A stretch of DNA of 64,000 bases from CBDCVA01 sp965222935 [NCBI: Candidatus Latescibacterota bacterium] (GCA_965222935.1 CBDCVA010000002.1:1736001-1800000); one strand, 5' to 3'. Positions 8,021-16,888 are shown, counted from the first letter of the stretch. A program made the numbers and translations. Notes: generated by a model not told the origin, from the sequence alone.

Positions 8021-8880
8021 TGGCCAACCGAGGACAGAGTGGGACCCCCAGCTACGGCGGATTGTGGACGCAAAAAAAACTCAAAATTCTGGAAAGGTAT
8101 CTCGACGCGTACACAACAGCGTTAAAAAATCAACAGTTCAAGCTCATGTACATAGACGCTTTTGCAGGCACGGGGTCTATAGCGCTTTCCAGCAATGACG
8201 ATGATGCCGATGTTCGTGGTTTCGTGAGTGGCTCCGCCAAACGTGCCATCAGGATAGACAAAAAACCTTTCGACAGGCTGATCTTTATCGAGAAAAACCG
8301 TGGCCGGTGTGCGGAGTTGGAAAACCTACGCGCAACGCAGGCCGAAAGAAATATCTTAATAGAGAACTCCGAAGCGAATGTATTTCTGTCTAACCTCGAC
8401 GAAGATTGGTGCCGCTGGCGTGGTGTCCTTTTCCTAGATCCGTTCGCCACCGAGGTTAAATGGTCAACTATCGAAACCATAGCGGCTTTCAATGCACTGG
8501 ATACCTGGATTCTTTTTCCTACGTCCGCAGTTGCACGGATGCTGCCAACATCCAAAAGGCCGGACGACATTGACCCAGGGTGGAGAAATCGGTTGACTAA
8601 GGTGTTTGGCGACGAAAGTTGGCGGGAGCTGTACCGAAAAAATCCACAGCAGAGCCTGTTTGGAGATGTCAAGTATGAGAGGGACTCCGGTGTTGACGGA
8701 CTTCTCAGTATCTACAAGGAAAAGCTCTCTAACTTATTCGGCGAAAGGTTTCTAGAAACGTCTCGAACTCTGAAAAACTCCAGAAACTCCGCACTGTTTG
8801 AATTTCTGTTCTGTGTAGGACATCCAAAGGGAATCCGTCCCGCAAAAAGAATCGCGCAGCATATTCTGGAGCATCTGTAA
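8020..8880 (+). CDS. tcmP: three-Cys-motif partner protein TcmP-like
   Basis: The 286-residue protein matches the TcmP family: a Rossmann methyltransferase-like core with motif I YIDAFAGTGSI (about residue 47), an acidic strand end FIEKN, and LFLDPFATEVKW in the position of a methyltransferase catalytic loop. The family is known mainly from its pairing with a three-cysteine protein of the DUF5131/Gp37-Gp68 type, and such a gene follows directly at 8883. Biochemical function is unknown; SAM binding is likely from the fold. The ATG at 8020 overlaps the preceding stop, and GGAG lies just before it. The codon choice is less GC-biased than in neighbouring genes (AAAAAA, TTATTC, many A/T third positions), a sign of transfer. 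Confidence 0.8.
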   Translation: MANRGQSGTPSYGGLWTQKKLKILERYLDAYTTALKNQQFKLMYIDAFAGTGSIALSSNDDDADVRGFVSGSAKRAIRIDKKPFDRLIFIEKNRGRCAELENLRATQAERNILIENSEANVFLSNLDEDWCRWRGVLFLDPFATEVKWSTIETIAAFNALDTWILFPTSAVARMLPTSKRPDDIDPGWRNRLTKVFGDESWRELYRKNPQQSLFGDVKYERDSGVDGLLSIYKEKLSNLFGERFLETSRTLKNSRNSALFEFLFCVGHPKGIRPAKRIAQHILEHL

Positions 8881-8882
8881 CC

Positions 8883-9608
8883 ATGTCAGCCCGCTCTACA
8901 ATTGAATGGACCGATATTACCTGGAATCCAGTAACAGGCTGCACGAAAATTAGCCATGGGTGCAAACTCTGCTATGCGGAACGAATGTCCAAGAGACTGC
9001 GGGCTATGGGAGTTGATAAGTACAGAGATGGATTTTCAATCAACGTTCACGAATCCGCTCTCGGTGACCCTCTGAAATGGCGGAGACCGCGCCTTGTCTT
9101 CGTCAACTCGATGTCCGACCTGTTCCACAAGTCGGTCCCGTCAGCGTTCATCGAGGCCGTGTTCGAGATCATGAACCGAGCATCTCAACACACCTTTCAG
9201 GTGCTCACCAAGCGACCGAGCCGTGTCGCCCTGCTGGATGGAAGGCTGCGCTGGACGCCGAACATCTGGCTCGGCACGAGCATCGAATCCGAAAGGTGGC
9301 TTGGACGGTTGGCGCGGCTCAAAGAAACCAACGCCCGAACGAAATTTTTATCTCTCGAACCCTTGCTCGGACCGTTGCCAAGTATACAGCTTCAAGGGAT
9401 TGACTGGGTCATTGTCGGCGGTGAGTCTGGCCCCGGCGCGAGGCCGATGGAAGCCGATTGGGTGCGGGACATTCGCGACAACTGCCTGCAAAACGACGTG
9501 CCGTTCTTTTTCAAACAATGGGGCGGCGTATTCAAAAAAAGAACAGGCCGTACGTTGGATAGCCGAATATGGGATCAGATGCCTGAGCCGAAGGTTGCAA
9601 TACCATGA
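8883..9608 (+). CDS. DUF5131 / phage Gp37-Gp68-like three-cysteine protein
   Basis: The 241-residue protein starts with a DUF5131 signature: IEWTDITWNPVTGC, then a Cys-x6-Cys-x2-Cys cluster in GCTKISHGCKLCYAERM (about residues 19-31). Later come FVNSMSDLFHKSVP, QVLTKRPSR, WLGTSIES, FLSLEPLLGP and WVIVGGESGPGARP, all typical of the family; FFKQWGG is near the C-terminus. The cysteine cluster suggests a radical-SAM-like iron-sulfur site, but this has not been shown for the family as far as I know. It begins two bases after the TcmP stop. The pair is recurrent in phages and mobile DNA, so a role in defence or DNA/RNA modification is plausible but unproven. Confidence 0.9.
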   Translation: MSARSTIEWTDITWNPVTGCTKISHGCKLCYAERMSKRLRAMGVDKYRDGFSINVHESALGDPLKWRRPRLVFVNSMSDLFHKSVPSAFIEAVFEIMNRASQHTFQVLTKRPSRVALLDGRLRWTPNIWLGTSIESERWLGRLARLKETNARTKFLSLEPLLGPLPSIQLQGIDWVIVGGESGPGARPMEADWVRDIRDNCLQNDVPFFFKQWGGVFKKRTGRTLDSRIWDQMPEPKVAIP

Positions 9609-9656
9609 ACTCGGAGGTGTTCATCCCATACGGCCACGCTATCGCACCTGCACAGT

Positions 9657-9744
9657 GGGGGACGAGCCTCTGCGCCCAGGCTTTCAGTCGAAGAGGAAGG
9701 GTAAAGCCGAGAGACCGCGGAGGGCGATATCATGCCGCCATTGC
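9657..9744 (-). pseudogene. duplicated 3' end of the P450 gene
   Basis: Bases 9657-9744 match 4840-4927 at a constant offset of 4817 with only scattered changes. Read on the minus strand they encode QWRHDIALRGLSALPFLFD and a stop, the counterpart of the P450 C-terminus (QWQHDIAFRGLSAFPLLLD). Nothing of the haem domain remains. This fragment marks the right edge of the duplicated segment. Confidence 0.85.
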
Positions 9745-9753
9745 ACGGCAGCG

Positions 9754-10530
9754 CTAGCGGGCTGCCGTCGGCTTGACCCACTCAAGGCAGGGGTCCAACT
9801 CTTCGAGAAAGGCGTCCACACTGACCTGCCGATAACGTTGGGTATCGGGGAAGGCAGGATCGGCGGGCTCTACGAGCTCACGGGGTGAATCCGCGCCCCT
9901 CGGCGAGCCATCAGGGGTGGGCAATCCCGCAATGCCCTTCCGAACGAAATCCGCGGCCTTCCCGGTAGCGCGGATTTCGACGTTGGGGGCAGCCGCGTTG
10001 TAGTAGGTGACGGCCTTCAACCTCGATTTGAGGAGGGCCGGCCGGGGGAAGGGAAGGCGCGGTTCGTCGCCGTCCGGCTTCAAAGCCTCGGGCCAGAACA
10101 GCCGGCTGATCTGGAGGTCGAAAACCTTCCTGAGCATCCCGGCGACGGTTCGGGGGGCCGTATGCCAGTTGGATTCGGGCCAGACATCGAGGACGCCCCA
10201 GGATGCGCCGGGCATGGCGTCCTCCAGCGCCATCGGGCCGCCCCGGGTCAGCACGCCGCCTTCGCCCGCGCCGATGAGGGCGAAGTGCTGAGCGTAAGTG
10301 AAGAAATCGTCCGGGCGGGATCGCTGCACGTCGTAGAAGGCCGTCGCCAGGGCCAACAGCGCGTAACCGGCGCCGAGCACGCCGTCTTCGAGCGAAGGGG
10401 AGACTACGCCGACACGATCCAGTTCATGGTGGTTGGGCCAGAGGGCACTGAAATCCTCCCGGACGGGCCCGTCCTTCTCAAGACGCCAATACTGGAAGTC
10501 CCAAGACCTCAATACTTTGCTCGTGTGCAT
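9754..10530 (-). CDS. hypothetical protein
   Basis: A 258-residue protein of unrecognised family (starts MHTSKVLRSWDFQYWRLEKD). There is no signal peptide and no transmembrane stretch. It contains helix-forming segments (VLGAGYALLALATAFYDV) and tryptophan-rich parts (SWGVLDVWPESNWHTAP), and a proline/aspartate-rich C-terminal third. It lies last in a probable minus-strand operon behind the lyase gene and the 171-residue protein (33 bases upstream). The ribosome site is weak. Its 3' end abuts the right edge of the duplicated segment, so sequence beyond its stop may be rearranged. Confidence 0.75.
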   Translation of the reverse strand: MHTSKVLRSWDFQYWRLEKDGPVREDFSALWPNHHELDRVGVVSPSLEDGVLGAGYALLALATAFYDVQRSRPDDFFTYAQHFALIGAGEGGVLTRGGPMALEDAMPGASWGVLDVWPESNWHTAPRTVAGMLRKVFDLQISRLFWPEALKPDGDEPRLPFPRPALLKSRLKAVTYYNAAAPNVEIRATGKAADFVRKGIAGLPTPDGSPRGADSPRELVEPADPAFPDTQRYRQVSVDAFLEELDPCLEWVKPTAAR

Positions 10531-10563
10531 GGCTTCCGTGCGCCTCGATGGTGAAGGGGCGCG

Positions 10564-11079
10564 CTAGTCGATCTGCCCTCTGCCCCAGCCCCGGATCACC
10601 GGGTTGCCGCCTTCGGTTTCGCGGGTGAGCTGGACACCCATTGAAAAAGCGCGGCCCGCGTATGGACCTTCCCCGAAACCGTTCTCCCAGTGGTCCACGT
10701 GCAGACTCGTGGGGGTGAACGCCTCGTCGCCTGCGAGGGTCTGGATGCGCCTGGCATCGTAGTAGGAACCCCGGAAGATGATCCGGCCCTGGGCGTCCGT
10801 CATCTCCATGCGGCCCTGGACGTAGCCGCTGGTCCGGACGGGCACCCCGCTTGGGTCGCGGATGATGACCTGCTTGTTCAGTTCCCCGAACAGCCTGGCC
10901 TTGACCGGCAGCCCCGAACCGTCGACGAAGCGCAGCGTCGTCTCGTAGGCGATCTCGTAGTCACGGGCGACGAGGTAGGCAACGCCTCCTTCTTCCTCGC
11001 GGGCGAACTCGGGCCCCCGTATGCGCTTGATCGTCACCTCGCAAGCGAACTCGCCTGTAGGCACAGCATCTGAAGCCAA
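10564..11079 (-). CDS. hypothetical protein, lyase-operon middle gene
   Basis: A 171-residue protein rich in beta-type segments (FACEVTIKRIRG, YEIAYETTLRFVDGSG, GYVQGRMEMTDAQGRIIFRG), compatible with an allene-oxide-cyclase/DUF3237-like barrel, but the family is not recognised with certainty. The start is TTG at 11079, supported by GAGGAGGG seven bases before it. It has no signal peptide. It begins 16 bases after the stop of the aspartase/fumarase-family gene and is surely co-transcribed with it. Confidence 0.75.
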   Translation of the reverse strand: MASDAVPTGEFACEVTIKRIRGPEFAREEEGGVAYLVARDYEIAYETTLRFVDGSGLPVKARLFGELNKQVIIRDPSGVPVRTSGYVQGRMEMTDAQGRIIFRGSYYDARRIQTLAGDEAFTPTSLHVDHWENGFGEGPYAGRAFSMGVQLTRETEGGNPVIRGWGRGQID

Positions 11080-11095
11080 TATCGCCCTCCTCTGG

Positions 11096-12565
11096 CTAAC
11101 CGATCGTCTCGACTATGGCCCGGAGCCTCTTCAGCCCCTCCCGCGAGCTTTCGACGACGCGATCGGCTTCCCCCTTGAGCAGATCGTCGTACTGACGGGC
11201 GATGTCCTCTCCTTCCCTCTCGACTAGCGCCTCGCGGATGGACCGTCCCGTCCTGCGGGCCGTCAGCGTGACATCGCCGGCGCGCTTGTAGCCGATGATC
11301 GGATTGAGGATCGTCGCGGCGGCGCCGCTGGCTTCGAAGTTGCCCCGGCAAGTGTCACGGTTCACCTCGATCCCTTCGATGCAATGGACCCTGAAAGCCT
11401 CCACGCCGTTCGCCAGGACGTTCATGCCGTCGAGAAGATTGAAGCTGATGTTCGGCATCGTGACGTTCAGGTCGAGCTGACCCAGACGCGCGTCCCAGGC
11501 GACCGACGCGTCGTAGCCGATCACCTGGTCCGTTACCATCAGCATCGCCTCGGCCATGGAGGGATTGACCTTACCGGGCATGATGGACGACCCGGGGGCT
11601 ACCTCGGGGACGCGAATTTCCGCGAGGCCGGTGTTGGGCCCACTGTTGAGCAGGATGATGTCGCTGGCGATCTTACCCATTTCAATGGCGAGGTTTCTCA
11701 GCGCGCCCGAAAGGCCGCTCATGGGCAGCATGCTCTGCATTGCGGCGAAGAGGTTGGGGTGGCTCTCCAGGTCGAAGCCCGTGGTCTCCCTCAGGTGCTC
11801 GACAACCTTTTCGCGGTAGCCCGGAGCGGCGTTGACGCCCGTGCCCGCAGCCGTCCCGCCGATGCCCAGCCGCTTGAGAGCGCCGGCGCTGTATTCGATT
11901 CCCTCTCGGGCCTCGTGCAAGACCATGACGTAGCCGCCGAACTCGTTGCCGAGCGTGGTGCCGACGGCGTCCATCATATGCGTCCGCGCGGCTTTGATGG
12001 CGTCGCCGAAGGCCTCGGCCTTCAGTAGAAACGCGCCCTCCAACCTCTTCAGGGCCGGCAGGAGCTTGCGTTCCAGCATCTTGAGCGCGGCGATCCGGAT
12101 CGTCGTGGGGATCACGTCATTGGTGGACTGGCCCATGTTGACGTGGTCGTTGGGGCTCACGCGCTTCTTCTCATCGTCCAGTGCCCCGCCGAGCTTCAGG
12201 TGGGCTAGGTTGGCCAGCACCTCATTCATGTTCATGTTGGCCGAGGTACCAGCGCCCATCTGGGCCAGGCGGTCCACGGGGAAGGCGTCGGAGTACTGGC
12301 CCTCGATCACCTCCCTGGCCGCGTCGACGATGGCGTCGCCGATCTCCGCCTCCAGGGCGCCACAGTCCATGTTGGCCAGGGCAGCGGCCATCTTGAGCTC
12401 GGCCAGTGCCTCCACGAACTCCGACCGCTGCCTCAGGCCGGAGATCGGGAAGAGATGAACCGCGCGCTGGGTCGTCGTGCCCCATAGGGCGTCCGCTGGT
12501 TCGATCTTGACCCGGCCCAGGCTGTCGCTCTCCCATCGGCCGTCCTGCGCTTCCGTACCTGCCAT
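11096..12565 (-). CDS. aspartate ammonia-lyase / class II fumarase family enzyme
   Basis: The 489-residue protein belongs to the fumarase/aspartase superfamily: signature GSSIMPGKVNPSMAE (about residue 328), substrate loop residues in GAGTSANMNMNEV and HVNMGQSTNDVIPTTIRIA, and region GIGGTAAGTGVNA. It catalyses reversible anti-elimination from aspartate (ammonia) or malate (water). GKVNP follows the fumarase form, whereas NDVIPT and overall length fit aspartase better; I lean to an aspartate ammonia-lyase-like enzyme. GAGGGGG precedes the ATG. It heads an operon with two unknown proteins. Confidence 0.88.
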   Translation of the reverse strand: MAGTEAQDGRWESDSLGRVKIEPADALWGTTTQRAVHLFPISGLRQRSEFVEALAELKMAAALANMDCGALEAEIGDAIVDAAREVIEGQYSDAFPVDRLAQMGAGTSANMNMNEVLANLAHLKLGGALDDEKKRVSPNDHVNMGQSTNDVIPTTIRIAALKMLERKLLPALKRLEGAFLLKAEAFGDAIKAARTHMMDAVGTTLGNEFGGYVMVLHEAREGIEYSAGALKRLGIGGTAAGTGVNAAPGYREKVVEHLRETTGFDLESHPNLFAAMQSMLPMSGLSGALRNLAIEMGKIASDIILLNSGPNTGLAEIRVPEVAPGSSIMPGKVNPSMAEAMLMVTDQVIGYDASVAWDARLGQLDLNVTMPNISFNLLDGMNVLANGVEAFRVHCIEGIEVNRDTCRGNFEASGAAATILNPIIGYKRAGDVTLTARRTGRSIREALVEREGEDIARQYDDLLKGEADRVVESSREGLKRLRAIVETIG

Positions 12566-12605
12566 TTCACGTGCCCCCTCGCCGGGCCATTTGGCCTGTT
12601 TTGTG

Positions 12606-12663
12606 CCCCCTTGACACTGCCTGACAAAGCTGTGCCCGAAGCGGCGGGCCTGTCAAGAGGGGG
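12606..12663. repeat. inverted repeat in divergent promoter region
   Basis: CCCCCTTGACA (12606-12616) is mirrored by TGTCAA-GA-GGGGG (12651-12663), with 34 bases between. It sits between the divergent lyase and TonB-receptor genes. The arms each contain a TTGACA hexamer pointing outward or inward, so they may be -35 boxes or an operator pair. Confidence 0.4.
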
Positions 12664-12851
12664 CGTGGTGCCCGATAAGCCTCTCCTTCGACCTGCCAAC
12701 ACGCGTCTTCCGGCGTCAGGCGGAGCGCTCTGCCCACGCCCATCGGCCCCAGAACTGCAGTCGAAAGCCCGGATAACTATTTATATTGGCGGGAAATGGA
12801 CGCCCATCTGGGGAATGTCGGGCGAAACGTGGAGGGGGGATCAGGAATATC

Positions 12852-15482
12852 ATGGCACTTGATTTGTTTGGCGTGGACGAAGCCATCACAGCAAGCACTC
12901 CGGGACGACGCAACAGGGGAGGGCTTTCGAGGTTGCTAGCGCCACTTGCTCCGCTTCCCCTCCTGCCGATCGGCGGACGCGGCGCCAATGCGATACTCCG
13001 GTCCGCCGTCGCTTTGGTGATCGTCGCAACGACGGCGGTCGCGCCGCAAAGCGAGGCGGCGGAGGGGAACGATGGCCAGCCCTCTTCCCTCTCCAGCGGC
13101 GGGCGCGGCGCGCCCCTCGCCGTGATCGACCGGACGGATATTGAGCTCTCCGGCATGAAAAATGTCTCGGACTTGCTGTTGGGCCGGTTGGGCTACAACA
13201 GCTTCGGCCTCCACAGGCCGTTCGTCCTCGGGAGCGGCCGCGTCGCGGTTCTCGTCAACGGACGCCGCATTTCCGATTCGGCCTTCGATCTCGACACCCT
13301 GCCGATGTCGGCCGTCGAGCGCATCGAGATCCTGAGCGACGGCGCCGCAGCTTTGCACGGTGGGTATGCTATCGGCGGTGTGGTCAACATCGTTCTTCGG
13401 CGGGATCATGAAGGCGTTGGGGTCCACGCAAGCGCTGAGCGCCCCGCCGAGGCGGGCGGAGATGCCGAGCACTTGGGCGTCTTATGGGGAGGTGCGCTCG
13501 GAGCCGGTCATATAACGCTCGGCGCGGACATCCTCCGGAGACAAGAGATCCGAAACGCGGATCGGGATTACAGCCGCGCCTCGTGGAGTCCGGGCGGCTC
13601 GTTCGCCGACGCGTCCGGCGTTTCGGTAGGCGGCAACACCGTCTTCATCTCCACCGGCGGCGGCTCGGTCGCGCGTTCCCTCGGCGCCTGCGATGGAAGC
13701 GCGTACACCGGCGTACTCACCGATCCCTACGGTATCCCCGGTTCGGGCTGTGGCTTTGCCTGGGCCGAGATCGCGTGGGGCACGCTGCGTTATGAGCGGG
13801 AGAGCCTGTTTCTCAACCTCGATCACCCGCTTGGCGAGGACGCGGACATGTATTTCGATGTCCGGGCCGCATGGGGCGATACCGCGTTCCGCTACGCCCC
13901 CTCGGTCGGCACCTTCTCCTTCACCCCCTCTAAGGCGCTCGGAGAGAAATTGCTGGAAGATCCCGAAATCGATACGCTCCCGGAAAGGCTCCATGCGGCC
14001 CATCGATTCGTCAGCCACGGCAATCGCGACTGGCTCACCGACCTGGAGGGATACGATTTCACGCTCGGCATCCAGAGACGGCTCGCCAGCGGCATCGGTT
14101 ATGACGCACATCTCCGGTACTATCGTCACGATGCTCTCGAGGTTGGCGATACCTTCGTGAGCGAGAGCGCGATCCAGACGGCCATCGACGAAGGACGTTA
14201 TGATCTCGAAAACCCGTCATCGCCCGACCCTGAGCATCTGGCGGCCATTCGCGAGACCGGGCTCCAATTGAACCGCGATCAGGTCACGGATCACCAGACG
14301 GCCCGCGTCTCCTTGGACGGACCGGCATTCGCGCTCGATGGCGGCGACGTGCGGTGGGTGGCGGGCGCCGAAGTCGCCTACCAGGACTGGCGGGATATTT
14401 ATGATTATCGAGACGTTCTCAACCGTCCCTACGACCCGGGCGACGTGCTTGGGTCCTCCGGCCACTCGGCTTCGGGCCAGCGCCGGCGCTGGTCCGCGTT
14501 CACGGAAGTGACCCTCCCGTTTCGTAGCGATTGGGATCTCGTCCTCACCGGGCGGCGCGACGATCACGATGATGTCGGCGCAACGTTTGCCCACCAGGCC
14601 GCGAGCTGGTACCGGTTGAACGAGGCCTTCGCACTCCGCGGGTCCTGGAGCGAGGGCTCCAAGGCGCCCAGCCTGTATGCTCTGCACGTGGGGGATGCAC
14701 TCGACTATCCACTCGTCTGCGACACGAAAGCGCTCACCGGCAGCCCGGAAGATTGCGACGAGTACCAGGTAGAGCGCGTCAGCGGCGGGAACCCGAACCT
14801 GAAGCCGGATGAGGCCCAGAGCTTCAGCTTCGGCGCCGCGACGAGCCTGGCCCCCCTGTCCTTGAGCGCGGACTGGTTCCGGATCAGGCTCTCCGACGTG
14901 CCGGCCAGATTGTCTGCGCAGTCCATCGTGGATCTGGAAGCGGAGGGGCAGTTGCCGCCCGGCGCGATGGTCGAACGCGATGGAGACCTCATCTCGCGCA
15001 TCGAGAGCCCGTGGGTCAACAGCGGGGAATCCGACATAGCGGGGTTCGATTTTCGGGCCCGCGCCAACTGGAAAACGGATTGGGTGGACCTGGTCCTTGC
15101 TCCCCATTGGTCGCTCATGACCCAGAACGAGGACCGGGTGGCCGGCGAGATACAACCGGGGGACTACCCGCGCCACCGCGTCCATACATCGCTTCGCGCA
15201 AGCAGGGGCGGCTTCACCGCGAACTGGAGCGTCCACGCGGTTTCGAGCTATTGGAATACGCTTGAAACCGCCCGCTACGAGGCGTGGACGGGGCACGACA
15301 TCACGTTCCGCTGGCGCGATGCGTTCGGCTTGAGCGGAATGGACCTCGTGGGCGGTGTCCTCAATGTCGGCGATCGCGGTCCGTCCACCGACCCCACGAA
15401 CCCCGGCGTGTTGGGCGCAGATGAGACGCTGGATTCCGTTCGGGGACGCACGCTGTTCCTGACCACCAAAGTGTTGTCCTGA
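12852..15482 (+). CDS. TonB-dependent outer-membrane receptor
   Basis: The product (876 residues from ATG 12852) has an N-terminal hydrophobic export segment (ALVIVATTAVAPQSEA) and a plug domain: MKNVSDLLLGRLG, VAVLVNGRRISD, AVERIEILSDGAAALHGGYA, IGGVVNIVLRRD. A long beta-barrel follows, with receptor motifs such as LRGSWSEGSKAPSLY and VSGGNPNLKPDEAQSFSFGA. It should import a scarce nutrient with TonB energy; the ligand is not evident. The ATG at 12852 is chosen over 12786 because GGAGGGGGG lies upstream. The last residues do not end in the usual aromatic (KVLS), a small oddity. No TonB or SusD partner is adjacent. Confidence 0.92.
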   Translation: MALDLFGVDEAITASTPGRRNRGGLSRLLAPLAPLPLLPIGGRGANAILRSAVALVIVATTAVAPQSEAAEGNDGQPSSLSSGGRGAPLAVIDRTDIELSGMKNVSDLLLGRLGYNSFGLHRPFVLGSGRVAVLVNGRRISDSAFDLDTLPMSAVERIEILSDGAAALHGGYAIGGVVNIVLRRDHEGVGVHASAERPAEAGGDAEHLGVLWGGALGAGHITLGADILRRQEIRNADRDYSRASWSPGGSFADASGVSVGGNTVFISTGGGSVARSLGACDGSAYTGVLTDPYGIPGSGCGFAWAEIAWGTLRYERESLFLNLDHPLGEDADMYFDVRAAWGDTAFRYAPSVGTFSFTPSKALGEKLLEDPEIDTLPERLHAAHRFVSHGNRDWLTDLEGYDFTLGIQRRLASGIGYDAHLRYYRHDALEVGDTFVSESAIQTAIDEGRYDLENPSSPDPEHLAAIRETGLQLNRDQVTDHQTARVSLDGPAFALDGGDVRWVAGAEVAYQDWRDIYDYRDVLNRPYDPGDVLGSSGHSASGQRRRWSAFTEVTLPFRSDWDLVLTGRRDDHDDVGATFAHQAASWYRLNEAFALRGSWSEGSKAPSLYALHVGDALDYPLVCDTKALTGSPEDCDEYQVERVSGGNPNLKPDEAQSFSFGAATSLAPLSLSADWFRIRLSDVPARLSAQSIVDLEAEGQLPPGAMVERDGDLISRIESPWVNSGESDIAGFDFRARANWKTDWVDLVLAPHWSLMTQNEDRVAGEIQPGDYPRHRVHTSLRASRGGFTANWSVHAVSSYWNTLETARYEAWTGHDITFRWRDAFGLSGMDLVGGVLNVGDRGPSTDPTNPGVLGADETLDSVRGRTLFLTTKVLS

Positions 15483-15556
15483 AGCGAGCCCGGACCGCGT
15501 GTCCCGGTGGGCGGAATGCGCGCCACGTTCGATCCGGCATTCGCCAGCCGCGCTCA

Positions 15557-16687
15557 CTAGCAGCCCAGGAGCACACGCTGCGCTTCGGCAACTCCGCCGC
15601 CCTGCTCGAAGGCGTGGCCCAGGTCGGTCAGGGCATCCTCCAGTGCTGCGACCGCCGCCAGGGTGTCAGCGTCATCCACGGCGCCCAGGTGGCTGATGCG
15701 CACGATCTTCCCCGAAAGCGCCGCCTGGCCCCCCGCTGCCCTCACGCCATGCGCCTCCATGCGCTCTAAGAGCGCCTTCGCTCCGAACCCCTCCGGGGGG
15801 CGGAGGACGGTTACCACGTCGCCTGGGGTCTCGGAGAACAGGGTAAGCCCCAGTGCCAGGACAGCTGCCCGGGTCGCGGCGGCACGGCGCGCCTGCTCCG
15901 CCCAGATCACCTCCAGGCCCTTCTTGCGAATGATCTCCAGCGCCTCTGCCAGGCCCACCACGAGGGAGATGGCGGGCGTGAACGGCGTGTCGCTCCCGGC
16001 CAGCGCCTGACGCGCGGCGCGGAAATCCCAGTAGTAGCGCGGGAGCCGGGCGGCTTCCACTCTGGGCCAGACGCGCTCGCTCACCGCGACGAAGGCCAAC
16101 CCCGGCGGGAGCATCAGCGCCTTCTGTGAACCAGCCACCGTTACGTCCACACCCCACGCATCGTGTTCATAGGGAATGGCTCCGAGCGCAGTCACGGCGT
16201 CCACGATCAACGGTACGCCCGCTTCGCGCGCCACCGAGCCTAGCGCCTCGATCGGGTGCACGATACCCGTCGAGGTCTCGCTGGCTGTGGCGAAGATGGC
16301 GCCGAGGCCGGGATGTTCGAAGAGGACCCGCTCGACCGCCGCCGGGTCGACGGGCTCGCCCCAGGGAATCTCGATGACGACGGGGTCCAGCCCGTAGGCG
16401 CGGGCGATCTCCGTCCATCGCTCCCCGAACTTGCCTCCCTCGATCGTGATGACGCGCTCGCCCGAGCTGAGGAGATTCGTGATGGCGGCTTCCATCGCCC
16501 CCGTCCCCGAGGCGGCGAAGGTGAGGGCGGTGCCTTCGGTACGGAAGACCTCCCTCAAGCCCTCGTGCACCTCGCGCCAGAGTGCGGCGAATTCGGGCGA
16601 GCGATGGTGGATGATGGGCTGGGCCATCCGCCGTCGGATGGCTTCGGGCACGGGCGTCGGCCCAGGCGTCAGAAGGCGGACGGTCAC
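15557..16687 (-). CDS. class V aminotransferase (serine-pyruvate / alanine-glyoxylate type)
   Basis: The 376-residue PLP enzyme begins VRLLTPGPTPVPEAIRRRM, the classic start of the alanine-glyoxylate/serine-pyruvate aminotransferase group. The PLP lysine is in VTVAGSQKALMLPPGLAF (about residue 190), preceded by the cofactor aspartate in LIVDAVTALGAIP. It transfers amino groups from alanine, serine or a related donor (purine catabolism in PucG-like members). The start is GTG at 16687 with AGGAG 12 bases upstream. It is convergent with the TonB receptor gene. Confidence 0.92.
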   Translation of the reverse strand: MTVRLLTPGPTPVPEAIRRRMAQPIIHHRSPEFAALWREVHEGLREVFRTEGTALTFAASGTGAMEAAITNLLSSGERVITIEGGKFGERWTEIARAYGLDPVVIEIPWGEPVDPAAVERVLFEHPGLGAIFATASETSTGIVHPIEALGSVAREAGVPLIVDAVTALGAIPYEHDAWGVDVTVAGSQKALMLPPGLAFVAVSERVWPRVEAARLPRYYWDFRAARQALAGSDTPFTPAISLVVGLAEALEIIRKKGLEVIWAEQARRAAATRAAVLALGLTLFSETPGDVVTVLRPPEGFGAKALLERMEAHGVRAAGGQAALSGKIVRISHLGAVDDADTLAAVAALEDALTDLGHAFEQGGGVAEAQRVLLGC

Positions 16688-16798
16688 GAGGGTTGGGAAC
16701 TCCTGGTCACAAGCGACGAGAACGCATCAGTATAGCTTTCGCAGAGGGGGCTGACAACCGTCGTTCGTGTAGACATTGTACCACTAATGGAGAGCAGG

Positions 16799-16888
16799 TC
16801 AGTGGCAGGTCTGTGAGACGTTGCCCGGCTGTCTGGCCAACTCTAGTTGCCCCAGCTTGGGATTGAGTATCTTGTCCTGCCGGTTCAT
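16799..16888 (-). pseudogene. N-terminal remnant of an IS481-family transposase
   Basis: On the minus strand AAGGAGGG precedes an ATG at 16888 that opens a 29-codon frame (MNRQDKILNPKLGQLELARQ, then PGNVSQTCH). This follows the N-terminal helix-turn-helix of IS481-type transposases (xxPKLxLLELAxxLGNVSxACR). The frame stops exactly where the conserved helix should continue, so only the 5' tip of the element survives. Upstream (minus) the sequence GATTTGATCTGACACTCC may be the element's outer end. Confidence 0.5.

Noticed and set aside
14217-15557. 446-codon minus-strand frame
   Set aside because: Shadow of the TonB-receptor barrel; no domain seen.
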